Of a DNA stretch of 16,212 bases, positions 1 through 7,286 are shown piece after piece. A program made the position numbers and the translations under genes. Below the pieces are notes generated by a model that searched no databases, had not been told where the DNA came from, and saw only the letters and a list, made by a program, of their open reading frames with translations. Position 1 is the stretch's first letter. Every line of letters starts with the position of its first letter. The stretch is from Ruminococcus sp. UBA1366 (GTDB lineage: Bacteria; Bacillota; Clostridia; Oscillospirales; Ruminococcaceae): NCBI GenBank assembly GCA_002306005.1, contig DBRO01000066.1, positions 6,836-23,047 of the forward strand, read 5' to 3'.

Positions 1-1275
1 TTTTCCGCGGTAACCCACAACAATGGACGAATTGAAATCCAGTGCTGAACCTGCTGCCATACCAAATTCGCAAGCCGTAACGGGCGTGGTAAATGTGCCG
101 GATTCCGTCACCGTACCCTCGTCATCAATCTGCATGGGCCGTCCGGAGCCATGCCGGATATCGGCACTTGCCACGGTGCCGTCTTTTAAATGCTTGCCTG
201 CCCAGATTTTCACGCCGTCGTACACCTGTGTACCTTCCCCAAGCGTGCAGTTGGAGCCGATTGCGGAATATTCACCGCATTCGCAGTTTTTGGCCAGACG
301 CACGTTTCGGCAAAGGGTGGTGCGGTTTAATTCGCAGTGGTCGCCAATGGTACTGCCTTGACCGATGAGGCTTGCGTGAATCCAGCAGCCCTCGCCGATG
401 GTGACGTTGTCTTCAATCACAGTGCCGTCTTCAATCACAGTGCCTTTGCCAATGGCAACATTATTTCCTAAATAGGCGGGCGCTTGGATGGTTGCGCCGG
501 AAAATGCTGCTTCTGTTTTGCTGTATACGCCTTCTTTGATTTGCGGTGCATGGATTTCGATGCCTGTTTCGCCGAAAAGCATTTCATGCTGGCAGTCCAG
601 ATAGCTTTCCACGCTGCCGATATCCTGCCAATAGCCGGTTTCGGCATAGGCAAAAAACTTTGCACCTTGTTCCATCAGGCGGGGAAACAGATCCTGTGCA
701 AAATCGGATTTTGCCGCCAGCGGGATTTCGCCCATCGCGCGTTTGGATAGTACATAGACGCCGGTATTAATTGCGTTGGTCGGGCAGCTTTCGTAGGAAG
801 GCTTTTCTAAAAATCCGGTGATCTGTCCATTTTTGTCCGTGCGCACAATACCGAATTCCCGCGGGTCGGCGGTTTCTTTGGTGACGATTGTGACATCGGC
901 TTTTTTGGCATAATGGTATTTTAAAATTCCTTCCAGATTGAAATTCATCAGCGCGTCGCCGGAAAGTACCAGCACATCGCCGCCACCCCAGCAGTTGCGC
1001 ACACTGCCGGCAGTGCCAAGCGGGAAGGTTTCCCGCCGGAAATCCAATTTTACGCCGCTGTGGGTACCGGTATCAAAGCTGGAAATAATCTTTTCCGCCT
1101 GATGGGCAATGGTCAGTGTGGCTTGATCAAAACCGTTTTCCTTTACCGTGTCAAGAATCCGCTCCAATACCGGTACCCCGCAGACTTTCATTAAGGGCTT
1201 TGGGGTGTCGCAGGTGCAGGGACGCAGGCGGGTTCCCTCTCCGCCGCAGAGGATGACGACCTGAACAGTTTGCAT
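1..1275 (-). CDS. Sugar-phosphate nucleotidyltransferase / phosphohexomutase fusion (mannose-1-phosphate guanylyltransferase-like), 3' end cut
   Basis: Reading right to left from ATG at 1275, the frame stays open for 425 codons to the window edge. The first ~240 residues are a nucleotidyltransferase: GGEGTRL at residues 11-17, PKPLMKV at 25-31, a metal-site-like SGDALMNF near 105 and FLEKPS near 150. Residues ~255-360 form a left-handed beta-helix of imperfect hexapeptides (IGKGTV, IEDNVT, IGEGCW). The last ~40 residues (GSALDFNSSIVVGYRG) resemble the start of a phosphomannomutase/phosphoglucomutase domain, so this is probably the two-domain enzyme common in Clostridia and cyanobacteria. It would activate a hexose-1-phosphate with an NTP for cell-wall or capsular glycans; the sugar and nucleotide cannot be read from sequence. 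GGAG lies 8 nt before the ATG. The family call is firm, the fusion likely, the substrate unknown. Confidence 0.85.
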   Translation of the reverse strand, partial: MQTVQVVILCGGEGTRLRPCTCDTPKPLMKVCGVPVLERILDTVKENGFDQATLTIAHQAEKIISSFDTGTHSGVKLDFRRETFPLGTAGSVRNCWGGGDVLVLSGDALMNFNLEGILKYHYAKKADVTIVTKETADPREFGIVRTDKNGQITGFLEKPSYESCPTNAINTGVYVLSKRAMGEIPLAAKSDFAQDLFPRLMEQGAKFFAYAETGYWQDIGSVESYLDCQHEMLFGETGIEIHAPQIKEGVYSKTEAAFSGATIQAPAYLGNNVAIGKGTVIEDGTVIEDNVTIGEGCWIHASLIGQGSTIGDHCELNRTTLCRNVRLAKNCECGEYSAIGSNCTLGEGTQVYDGVKIWAGKHLKDGTVASADIRHGSGRPMQIDDEGTVTESGTFTTPVTACEFGMAAGSALDFNSSIVVGYRGK

Positions 1276-1291
1276 AGCACATTCTCCTATC

Positions 1292-1314
1292 TGCCGCTGT
1301 GCGGCATGATTATA
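1292..1314 (-). promoter_or_regulatory. Weak promoter (-10) and 5' hairpin before the nucleotidyltransferase gene
   Basis: On the minus strand a TATAAT hexamer lies at 1309-1314, about 35 nt before the start codon, without a convincing -35 box. Just downstream, 1292-1306 is a perfect inverted repeat, TGCCGC-ACA-GCGGCA, which would fold at the very 5' end of the mRNA, directly before the ribosome binding site. A 5'-terminal hairpin can stabilise mRNA or serve as an operator; which applies is not shown. Confidence 0.4.
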
Positions 1315-1438
1315 CGGGTGTTTTGCAGACAGTATGGGAATTCCGGCGGCAGTTTATACGCAGAGCAAAGTGCAGTTTTTGGCGTAGTTTGGGGAACGAA
1401 AAAAATTTTGAGAAGATCTTTTCTTTTTTTGCGGAATA

Positions 1439-1447
1439 TGCTATAAT
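1439..1447 (+). promoter_or_regulatory. Extended -10 promoter of the VanY-like gene
   Basis: TGC-TATAAT occupies 1439-1447, an extended -10 element 55 nt before the ATG at 1503. The best spaced -35 is a weak TTTTCT at 1419-1424 (17-nt spacer), so the extended -10 probably carries most of the promoter strength. Confidence 0.5.
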
Positions 1448-1502
1448 ATTTTTAATAGAAGAAATTGCGGGAACGATAACAAAACGAAAGGATTTGATTT
1501 GC

Positions 1503-2525
1503 ATGGGAAACCCTCTGCACCGCAGGCGGCTGAAATATAAAAATATCGTCCTTGCAGCCGCTGGAATGCTTTTATTGATTGTAATTCTGATTGCTGCGTG
1601 TTCTGCCGGGGATAAAACCGAACCGAAGAAAACAACAGAATCTTCTGTGCCGGACAGTTCTTCTGTGACGGAAAGCAGTTCCAAGGTGGAAAAGACAATA
1701 GAAAAGCTCCCGAAAAATGATTATCAATACCTTAGTATTGAGAATAAAGATCAGTTGAATACCGGGGATTTGCTTTTGATTAACAGCGAACACCCCTATA
1801 CCGGTTCAAAACCAAAAGAACTGAAAGCCATTTATGAGGATATTGAGGACGATAACGGAAAATATTTGTTTTCGATGAGCAGCACAGAGATTGAACTGAC
1901 GACGGTCATGGCAAATGCAGTGCGGAATATGCTCAAAGACTTTGAAACCCAAACCGGACTGACAACCATCATGATTGTCGATGGCTACCAAACAGAAGAA
2001 GACAGCGGTTCTTCCGGCAGCGAGAATTTGACGGGCATGGCAGTGGATTTTCAACTGGATTTAGGCGATGAATATCCGGCGTTTGACGGCAAGGGCGAAT
2101 ACACATGGATTATGGAAAACTGTTCGGATTACGGCTTGATTGCGCGCTATCCGGAGGAGAAAAAAGAGATTACCAAACAAGACGCCGACCCGGGGCATTT
2201 CCGCTATGTGGGCATTCCCCACGCACAGATTATGGTGGATCAGAACTGGTGCTTGGAGGAGTATATCGAGAATATAAAAGCATATACTTATGAAGATGCT
2301 TTGTATGTTTCTGCGGAAAATGGCACGGACTATGCTGTGTATTATATCAAATCCGAAGACGGTGCGACGACCAATATTAAGTACCCGGTGTATGATGACG
2401 GTTCGCCGTATGCCTATACAGTTTCGGGCAACAACGTGGACGGATATATCATTACTGTGGATTTAACTAACAAACCGGAGGAAACGTCCGACGATAACAG
2501 CGATAACGCAACCGATGCATCATAA
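1503..2525 (+). CDS. VanY-like (peptidase M15B) lipoprotein with degenerate catalytic site
   Basis: This 340-residue protein has a basic N-terminus, a hydrophobic stretch (14-32) and a lipobox, IAAC, with Cys33 as the expected lipidated residue. A Ser/Thr/Glu-rich spacer leads to a D-alanyl-D-alanine carboxypeptidase-like domain at ~90-260. Family landmarks are IVDGYQ near 160, SENLTGMAVDF at 173-183, YGLIARYP, and DPGHFRYVG at 229-237. VanY enzymes normally read SxHxxGxAxD and EPWH. Here the first zinc ligand His is Asn175 and the catalytic Glu is Asp229, while Asp182 and His232 remain. The protein may therefore bind peptidoglycan stem peptides without cleaving them, or use altered chemistry. 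I chose ATG 1503 (AAAGGA 10 nt upstream, followed directly by the signal sequence) over the in-frame ATG at 1299, which lies before the promoter. The gene ends 57 nt before mrp with no clear terminator, so cotranscription is possible. Confidence 0.8.
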   Translation: MGNPLHRRRLKYKNIVLAAAGMLLLIVILIAACSAGDKTEPKKTTESSVPDSSSVTESSSKVEKTIEKLPKNDYQYLSIENKDQLNTGDLLLINSEHPYTGSKPKELKAIYEDIEDDNGKYLFSMSSTEIELTTVMANAVRNMLKDFETQTGLTTIMIVDGYQTEEDSGSSGSENLTGMAVDFQLDLGDEYPAFDGKGEYTWIMENCSDYGLIARYPEEKKEITKQDADPGHFRYVGIPHAQIMVDQNWCLEEYIENIKAYTYEDALYVSAENGTDYAVYYIKSEDGATTNIKYPVYDDGSPYAYTVSGNNVDGYIITVDLTNKPEETSDDNSDNATDAS

Positions 2526-2582
2526 AACGGGAGAGCTGGAGCAATCCGGCTTTTCTCACGTATTCAGAAAGGATCGATTTTT

Positions 2583-3410
2583 ATGACAGAATGTACACAT
2601 GATTGTTCCTCCTGCGGAGAGGAATGCGCTTCCCGGCAGCAACCGGAAAGCCTGATTGCAGAACCGCACCCGCAAAGCCATATCAAAAAAGTCATTGGTG
2701 TGGTGAGCGGCAAGGGCGGCGTGGGGAAATCCATTGTGACCTCCATGCTGGCGGTATTGGCAAACCGCAACGGGCTAAAAACGGCGATTTTAGATGCCGA
2801 TGTGACGGGGCCTTCCATTCCCAAAGCGTTTGGCATTCACGAAAAGGCGTTGGGAACCGAGGATGGGATTCTTCCTGCGGTTACAAAAATGGGAATCTCC
2901 ATGATGTCCGTGAATTTACTGCTGGAGGACGAAACGGATCCGGTTGTTTGGCGCGGTCCGGTGATTTCCGGCGCGGTGAAACAATTTTGGCAGGATGTAA
3001 TCTGGGGCGAAATAGATGTGATGTTTCTGGATATGCCGCCCGGAACCGGCGATGTGCCGCTGACGGTGTTCCAGTCCATACCGCTGGACGGCATTGTGAT
3101 TGTGACCTCCCCGCAGGAACTGGTTTCCATGGTGGTGGGCAAGGCAGTGAAAATGGCGGAAATGATGCAGATTCCGATTCTCGGTTTGATCGAAAACATG
3201 AGCTATTTGGAATGTCCCGATTGTGGTAAGAAAATTTTGCTGTACGGCGAAAGCGGTGCGGAAAAAGCCGCACAGGAATATGGAACAAAACTGCTTGCGC
3301 GCATTCCTGTTTCGCCGGAAACCGCCGCGCAGGTGGATAAAGGCCTAATTGAACTCTTTGAGGGAAATTGGTTGGACAATGCCGCGGAAGAAATTCTTGG
3401 TCTGCGTTAG
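2583..3410 (+). CDS. mrp: Mrp/NBP35-family P-loop ATPase (iron-sulfur cluster carrier)
   Basis: This 275-residue cytoplasmic protein belongs to the Mrp/ApbC/NBP35 family, which binds a labile 4Fe-4S cluster at a dimer interface and passes it to apo-proteins in an ATP-dependent way. Visible motifs are the deviant Walker A GKGGVGKS (43-50), DADVTGPS (Switch I region), DMPPGTGD (Walker B/Switch II region) and the cluster-binding pair C211-P-D-C214 after ENMSYLE. The N-terminus has four more cysteines (4, 8, 11, 15; C-x3-C-x2-C-x3-C), reminiscent of the extra N-terminal cluster of eukaryotic NBP35 and, from memory, common in clostridial members. Length is normal for the family. The start is supported by AGAAAGGA 9 nt before the ATG. 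It follows the VanY-like gene by 57 nt and ends at a strong terminator. Identity is firm; its client proteins are unknown. Confidence 0.93.
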   Translation: MTECTHDCSSCGEECASRQQPESLIAEPHPQSHIKKVIGVVSGKGGVGKSIVTSMLAVLANRNGLKTAILDADVTGPSIPKAFGIHEKALGTEDGILPAVTKMGISMMSVNLLLEDETDPVVWRGPVISGAVKQFWQDVIWGEIDVMFLDMPPGTGDVPLTVFQSIPLDGIVIVTSPQELVSMVVGKAVKMAEMMQIPILGLIENMSYLECPDCGKKILLYGESGAEKAAQEYGTKLLARIPVSPETAAQVDKGLIELFEGNWLDNAAEEILGLR

Positions 3411-3447
3411 GCATTCGGATTGATAACCGCGACGCGACTTTGCTATA

Positions 3448-3491
3448 AAAAATCTGCACGAACGTTGTTTTGAGCGTTTGCGCAGATTTTT
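3448..3491 (+). terminator. Intrinsic terminator after mrp
   Basis: The 10-bp arms AAAAATCTGC (3448-3457) and GCAGATTTTT (3482-3491) pair perfectly. An inner GAACG/CGTTT pairing extends the helix, and the right arm supplies the U-tract. Confidence 0.8.
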
Positions 3492-3588
3492 ATACTATTT
3501 ACAAGTGAAGGTTTCTTCGTTTGGTATACCAAATTTGTATCAATAGTTTCTTGAAGATTACAAAAGGTTATCAAATTGACACACAGCA

Positions 3589-3617
3589 TTGATTTCAGAA
3601 CGGAAACATGGTATAAT
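3589..3617 (+). promoter_or_regulatory. Sigma-A promoter of the L,D-transpeptidase gene
   Basis: TTGATT (-35, 3589-3594), a 17-nt spacer, and TATAAT (-10, 3612-3617) preceded by TGG, an extended -10. The start codon lies 80 nt downstream of the -10. The rest of the 287-nt gap after mrp shows only the terminator and AT-rich sequence. Confidence 0.75.
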
Positions 3618-3697
3618 ACGGATAAGCAAGCGGTATCCTAATTTATGGAATATTTACTTGCGATTCCAGGAGATTGCATTGAAAGGATGAATGATAC

Positions 3698-5434
3698 ATG
3701 GGCAACGGCAGGGATATGGACACTGCTCAGCCTGGTTCTGAAAAAGTTGCGGGCAAAGAGGATCTGGCAAAAAAAATTGCAGAGAGCCTCAAAAAAGCAG
3801 AAGCATCGGATGAAACCGCGGACATCCCGGCGGATTTAAGCGAAGTTTCGTTTGCTCGCAAAAATACGCAGGCATCGACCGCTCAGGCACAGGAAAAACC
3901 GGCTGCGGAGAATATAGCAAAACCTGTTTTGCAGCAGGAAAGAGCGGGAAACCCGTTGCGTGGGTCGACACAGGAGAATGCGTCGGAAAAATCCAACGCA
4001 AAGCATACCGGCAAAAAAAAGAAAAAAGCACATAACAAAGGAAAAATGATTGCGGCGTTTACAGGCGGCTTTGTATTGCTGGCAGCACTGGGTGCCTATG
4101 TTGCGGGAATATTGGCAACGGATGAGAAGCTTTTGCCGAAAACTAAAATCAATGGTGTGGACGTTGGCATGATGACAACGGAGGAAGCTGCGGCAGCGGT
4201 GGATAAGGCGGCGAATTATGAAACGAATCTTGTGTTTGAAAAGGCAGATGGTTCTGAATATACCGTACCGCTTTCGGATATTGACTTTTCATATGATACG
4301 AAGGACAAAGTACAGAAAATTGCGGATGATCAACAGCATGCGCTGTGGTTTGTATCGCTGATACAGGGTTCAACAAATGAGATTGTGCCTGTGCCGGTGT
4401 ACGATGCGGATAAACTGAAAAAACTGATTGAGGACAAGGATTGGGGCGATACCAAGGCAAAGGATGCTTATATTGAAAAGACATCCAGCGGATACCAAAT
4501 TGTGGATTCCGAGCCGGGCGATGAGATTGTTCCGGAAACCTTGGCGACATATACCGAGGAACAACTGAATCAAGAAAATTTCACGATTGATATGAGGGAA
4601 TCCGGCTGTTATGTGGAGGCGGCAGTTACCGCTGAGGATTTGCAAGACGAATTACAAAAGCTTAACGACTTATATAATTTGACCATTGAGATCAATTTTG
4701 ATTATACTACAGAAACACTGCGCGGAACAGATTTTATGGATTGGATTACACCGGACGGAGATTCTTATGACGTGGATGCCGAAAAGGTGATGGCTTATGT
4801 GCTGACGCTTTCGGATAAGTACGATACATATGGGAAAGACAGGCAATTTCAGAGCACAGAACGCGGAGAAATAACCGTACCCGCAGGTTCGGGCATTTAT
4901 GGTTGGTGGATTGATCAGGAAAAAACTCGTGATTTATTGATTGAAAAAATTAAAGCGGGAGAAAGCGTAAAGATTGATCCGATCTATTATGTGGGAGAAT
5001 GGACGAAATACGTTTTTGAGGGAAATCCGGAATGGCGGACGGCAGAAAGCGATATTGGAAATACTTACATAGAAATAGACCTGAAAAAGCAGCATTTGTG
5101 GTATTACGAGGAAGGTAAGCTAAAACGGGAGTGCGATATTATTTCCGGCTTGCCGACAGATGAACGCAATACCCCCGCTGGGGTTTACTGCTTGTGGTAC
5201 AAAGAACGCAACGCGACACTCACAGATAACAAAACTTACTGGACGACGGTTGCGTATTGGAATTATGTCAGCGCCATTGGCATTGGATTGCATGACGCAA
5301 CATGGCAGAGTAGCTTTGGCGGGGATTTGTACAAGACGCGTGGTTCGCACGGCTGCATTAATATGTCATTGAATGATGCGAAATATGTGTATGAAAAAGT
5401 CCCAATTGGAACACCTGTGGTGATGTACTGGTAA
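3698..5434 (+). CDS. Membrane-anchored L,D-transpeptidase (YkuD domain with peptidoglycan-binding-like domain)
   Basis: This 578-residue protein would form 3-3 (L,D) cross-links in peptidoglycan or attach proteins to it. Residues 1-116 are a charged, low-complexity cytoplasmic region ending in a Lys-rich stretch (106-116). Residues 117-140 are one transmembrane helix, so the rest lies outside the cell. Residues ~145-400 resemble the putative peptidoglycan-binding domain often found before YkuD (PG_binding_4 type; the INGVDVGMMTTEEA start is typical). The YkuD domain fills ~445-578, starting IEIDLKKQHLWYY. The catalytic signature is complete: His532 in LHDATW, then SHGCIN with His551 and nucleophile Cys553. 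AAAGGA lies about 10 nt before the ATG at 3698; the ATG at 3687 is out of frame. It has its own promoter and terminator, and with the VanY-like and LCP genes gives the region a cell-wall character. Confidence 0.93.
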   Translation: MGNGRDMDTAQPGSEKVAGKEDLAKKIAESLKKAEASDETADIPADLSEVSFARKNTQASTAQAQEKPAAENIAKPVLQQERAGNPLRGSTQENASEKSNAKHTGKKKKKAHNKGKMIAAFTGGFVLLAALGAYVAGILATDEKLLPKTKINGVDVGMMTTEEAAAAVDKAANYETNLVFEKADGSEYTVPLSDIDFSYDTKDKVQKIADDQQHALWFVSLIQGSTNEIVPVPVYDADKLKKLIEDKDWGDTKAKDAYIEKTSSGYQIVDSEPGDEIVPETLATYTEEQLNQENFTIDMRESGCYVEAAVTAEDLQDELQKLNDLYNLTIEINFDYTTETLRGTDFMDWITPDGDSYDVDAEKVMAYVLTLSDKYDTYGKDRQFQSTERGEITVPAGSGIYGWWIDQEKTRDLLIEKIKAGESVKIDPIYYVGEWTKYVFEGNPEWRTAESDIGNTYIEIDLKKQHLWYYEEGKLKRECDIISGLPTDERNTPAGVYCLWYKERNATLTDNKTYWTTVAYWNYVSAIGIGLHDATWQSSFGGDLYKTRGSHGCINMSLNDAKYVYEKVPIGTPVVMYW

Positions 5435-5438
5435 ACAA

Positions 5439-5474
5439 AAAACGCTTCGGAATCTCAACATTCCGAAGCGTTTT
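5439..5474. terminator. Bidirectional terminator between convergent genes
   Basis: A perfect 15-bp inverted repeat (5439-5453 and 5460-5474, loop CTCAAC) begins with AAAA and ends with TTTT. It can therefore end transcription of the L,D-transpeptidase gene rightward and of the symporter gene leftward. Confidence 0.9.
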
Positions 5475-5496
5475 GGATTTGTATGGATGTGAATCG

Positions 5497-7029
5497 TTAC
5501 GATTCGTTTGCAAGGTCGTCTGTTAAGCAAGCAAAAACTTCATCGGTTTGCTTTTGATCCGGTTTTTTGGTAATCAGGCTTACCAGCGGAACCAGAATCA
5601 TTCCGAACAGCATGGTGAACGCACCTGCGTTAATCGGTGATGCAATGTTAATGCCAAGGAATTCTGCGGTGTGTTTGCCCAGTGTGAAATAGCACATATG
5701 CGCGAGGGTAATGCCTACACCGGCAAGGAAATTTACAAAGACAGCGGTTTTCGTAACACCCTTCCAGAACAGTCCCAGCAAAAACGGAGCCAAGAACGAA
5801 CCGGCGAGCGCGCCCCACGAAATCGACATCAGCGTGGATATGATTGTTGCGGGATTTTGATACGCGATGATTGCCAGAATAACAGAAATCAGCAGAAATA
5901 CGGCAATAAAAATCCGCATGACGGCAACTTGTTTTTTCTCGCTCATGCCGGTTTTGGACAGCGGTTTGATTAAATCCAGCGTTAAAATCGAACTGGAAGT
6001 CATCACCAAAGAAGAAAGCGTGGACATAGAAGCGGAGAGAATCAGTACAATCACCAGTGCCATTAAAAAGCCCGGAAGCGTTTCTACGATGGACGGGATA
6101 ATTTCGTCGAAGCCTTTGGCAGGCAGTTCGCCGTTTGGAACCATAACGCGGCCGAAGCTTCCAAGAAAATAACAGCCGCCAGCAACAATAATCGCAAATA
6201 GAGTAGAAATAATTGTACCCTTCTTGATTGCCGAATTATCTTTTACTGCATAAAACTTCGATACCATCTGCGGCAGTCCCCAGGTTCCCAAGGAAGTAAG
6301 GATAATCACGCCGATGAGATTAATTGGATCCGGTCCGAAGAAACTGCTGTATGCACCGGTTTCGCCGCTTGCATCTTGGATTTTGCTCATGCCTTCCACC
6401 GCGGCGGAAAGCCCACCTACGGATTTGAGAGAAGCAATCACAACTGCCGTAATGCCGAACAGCATGATAATTCCCTGTACAAAATCCGTAAGGGCGGTTG
6501 CCATATACCCGCCGAGAATGACGTAAACCGCCGTCATAATTGCCATTGCGATGATGATATATTTGTAATCAAAATCAAAGGCAATGCTGAAAATACGGGA
6601 CAGTCCATTGTAAACCGATGCTGTGTAGGGAATCAGAAAAATAAAAATAATCAGTGCGGAAATAATCTTTAAAGCCTTGCTTGCGTATCTTTTTTCAAAA
6701 AACTCCGGCATGGTTTTTGCCTCTAGGTGTTTGGACATCAAACGGGTACGCTTCCCCATAATCAGCCACGGTAAAAGAGAACCGAGTATTGCGTTGCCGA
6801 TTCCGATCCAAGTTGCCGCCATGCCAAAGCTCCATCCGAACTTTCCGGCATATCCCACAAAAATAACGGCGGAAAAATAAGACGTTCCATATGTAAAAGC
6901 GCCCAGCCACGCGCCGAGGGAACGTCCTCCCAAAACAAATCCGGTGACATCCGTAGAAAGCCGCCGGCAGTAGACCCCGATGCCTACCATCATGACCAGA
7001 TAGAGAATCATGACGATCCAGATCATCAT
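5497..7029 (-). CDS. Sodium:solute symporter (SSS family)
   Basis: This 510-residue, highly hydrophobic protein is predicted to have about 13 transmembrane helices, typical of SSS transporters (PutP, PanF, SglT relatives) that couple Na+ entry to uptake of a small organic solute. Supporting motifs are the first-helix region GTSYFSAVIFVGYAG (48-62), the family signature GGYMATALTDFVQG (173-186), and SASMSTLSS (332-340), where paired Ser/Thr residues contribute to the Na2 sodium site in known structures. The short C-terminal tail (488-510) is polar. The substrate cannot be read; amino acid, pantothenate or carboxylate are all possible. The start ATG at 7029 has AAAGGG 9 nt upstream; a second ATG follows directly. 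It is monocistronic, with a consensus promoter, a repeat-containing leader and a shared terminator. Confidence 0.9.
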   Translation of the reverse strand: MMIWIVMILYLVMMVGIGVYCRRLSTDVTGFVLGGRSLGAWLGAFTYGTSYFSAVIFVGYAGKFGWSFGMAATWIGIGNAILGSLLPWLIMGKRTRLMSKHLEAKTMPEFFEKRYASKALKIISALIIFIFLIPYTASVYNGLSRIFSIAFDFDYKYIIIAMAIMTAVYVILGGYMATALTDFVQGIIMLFGITAVVIASLKSVGGLSAAVEGMSKIQDASGETGAYSSFFGPDPINLIGVIILTSLGTWGLPQMVSKFYAVKDNSAIKKGTIISTLFAIIVAGGCYFLGSFGRVMVPNGELPAKGFDEIIPSIVETLPGFLMALVIVLILSASMSTLSSLVMTSSSILTLDLIKPLSKTGMSEKKQVAVMRIFIAVFLLISVILAIIAYQNPATIISTLMSISWGALAGSFLAPFLLGLFWKGVTKTAVFVNFLAGVGITLAHMCYFTLGKHTAEFLGINIASPINAGAFTMLFGMILVPLVSLITKKPDQKQTDEVFACLTDDLANES

Positions 7030-7048
7030 TTTATCAAACCCTTTCCAT

Positions 7049-7101
7049 GCTTTTGCGCTTTATGGTTTTAAAGCTTTTGCGCTTTCTTCTGATAAAGCGC
7101 A
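7049..7101 (-). repeat. Direct and inverted repeats in the symporter 5' leader
   Basis: GCTTTTGCGCTTT (plus-strand sense) occurs at 7049-7061 and again at 7073-7085, exactly 24 bp apart. The second copy also pairs with 7094-7101 as an 8-bp hairpin (TGCGCTTT/AAAGCGCA, 8-nt loop). All of this falls within about 55 nt downstream of the predicted transcription start, ahead of the ribosome binding site, suggesting an operator or a 5' mRNA structure. Confidence 0.6.
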
Positions 7102-7108
7102 TGTACTT

Positions 7109-7137
7109 ATTATATATAAAATATTGCATGTTGTCAA
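7109..7137 (-). promoter_or_regulatory. Consensus sigma-A promoter of the symporter gene
   Basis: On the minus strand TTGACA (7132-7137) and TATAAT (7109-7114) are separated by exactly 17 nt, a perfect match to the consensus. The predicted start, near 7102, leaves a leader of about 73 nt. Confidence 0.85.
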
Positions 7138-7225
7138 TTACTTTTTTGCAAAAGAGCAAAAATTCAAAAAAGAAAATTTGCTATACGCCAAAAGTGTACT
7201 TCATGGGAAAAATATTAGAAAGCTC

Positions 7226-7254
7226 TTGCATAAACGGGAAGAAAAGCGTATAAT
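7226..7254 (+). promoter_or_regulatory. Promoter of the LCP gene
   Basis: TTGCAT (7226-7231), a 17-nt spacer and TATAAT (7249-7254) lie 32 nt before the LCP start codon. The promoter is divergent from that of the symporter, 89 bp away. Confidence 0.75.
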
Positions 7255-7286
7255 GTTACTATCAAAAAGAAAGCGCGGGAATTACA

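Noticed and set aside
1299..1502. In-frame 68-codon N-terminal extension of the VanY-like gene
   Set aside because: It starts upstream of the extended -10 promoter, lacks a ribosome binding site, and would bury the lipoprotein signal sequence. ATG 1503 has a good Shine-Dalgarno.
2881..3459. 192-residue open frame antisense to mrp
   Set aside because: Composition (Arg/Pro/Ser-rich) is typical of an antisense shadow, it runs through the mrp terminator, and mrp is clearly the real gene.
3576..3581. Perfect TTGACA before the L,D-transpeptidase gene
   Set aside because: It lies 30 nt from the TATAAT, too far for a promoter. TTGATT at 3589-3594 has the correct 17-nt spacing.
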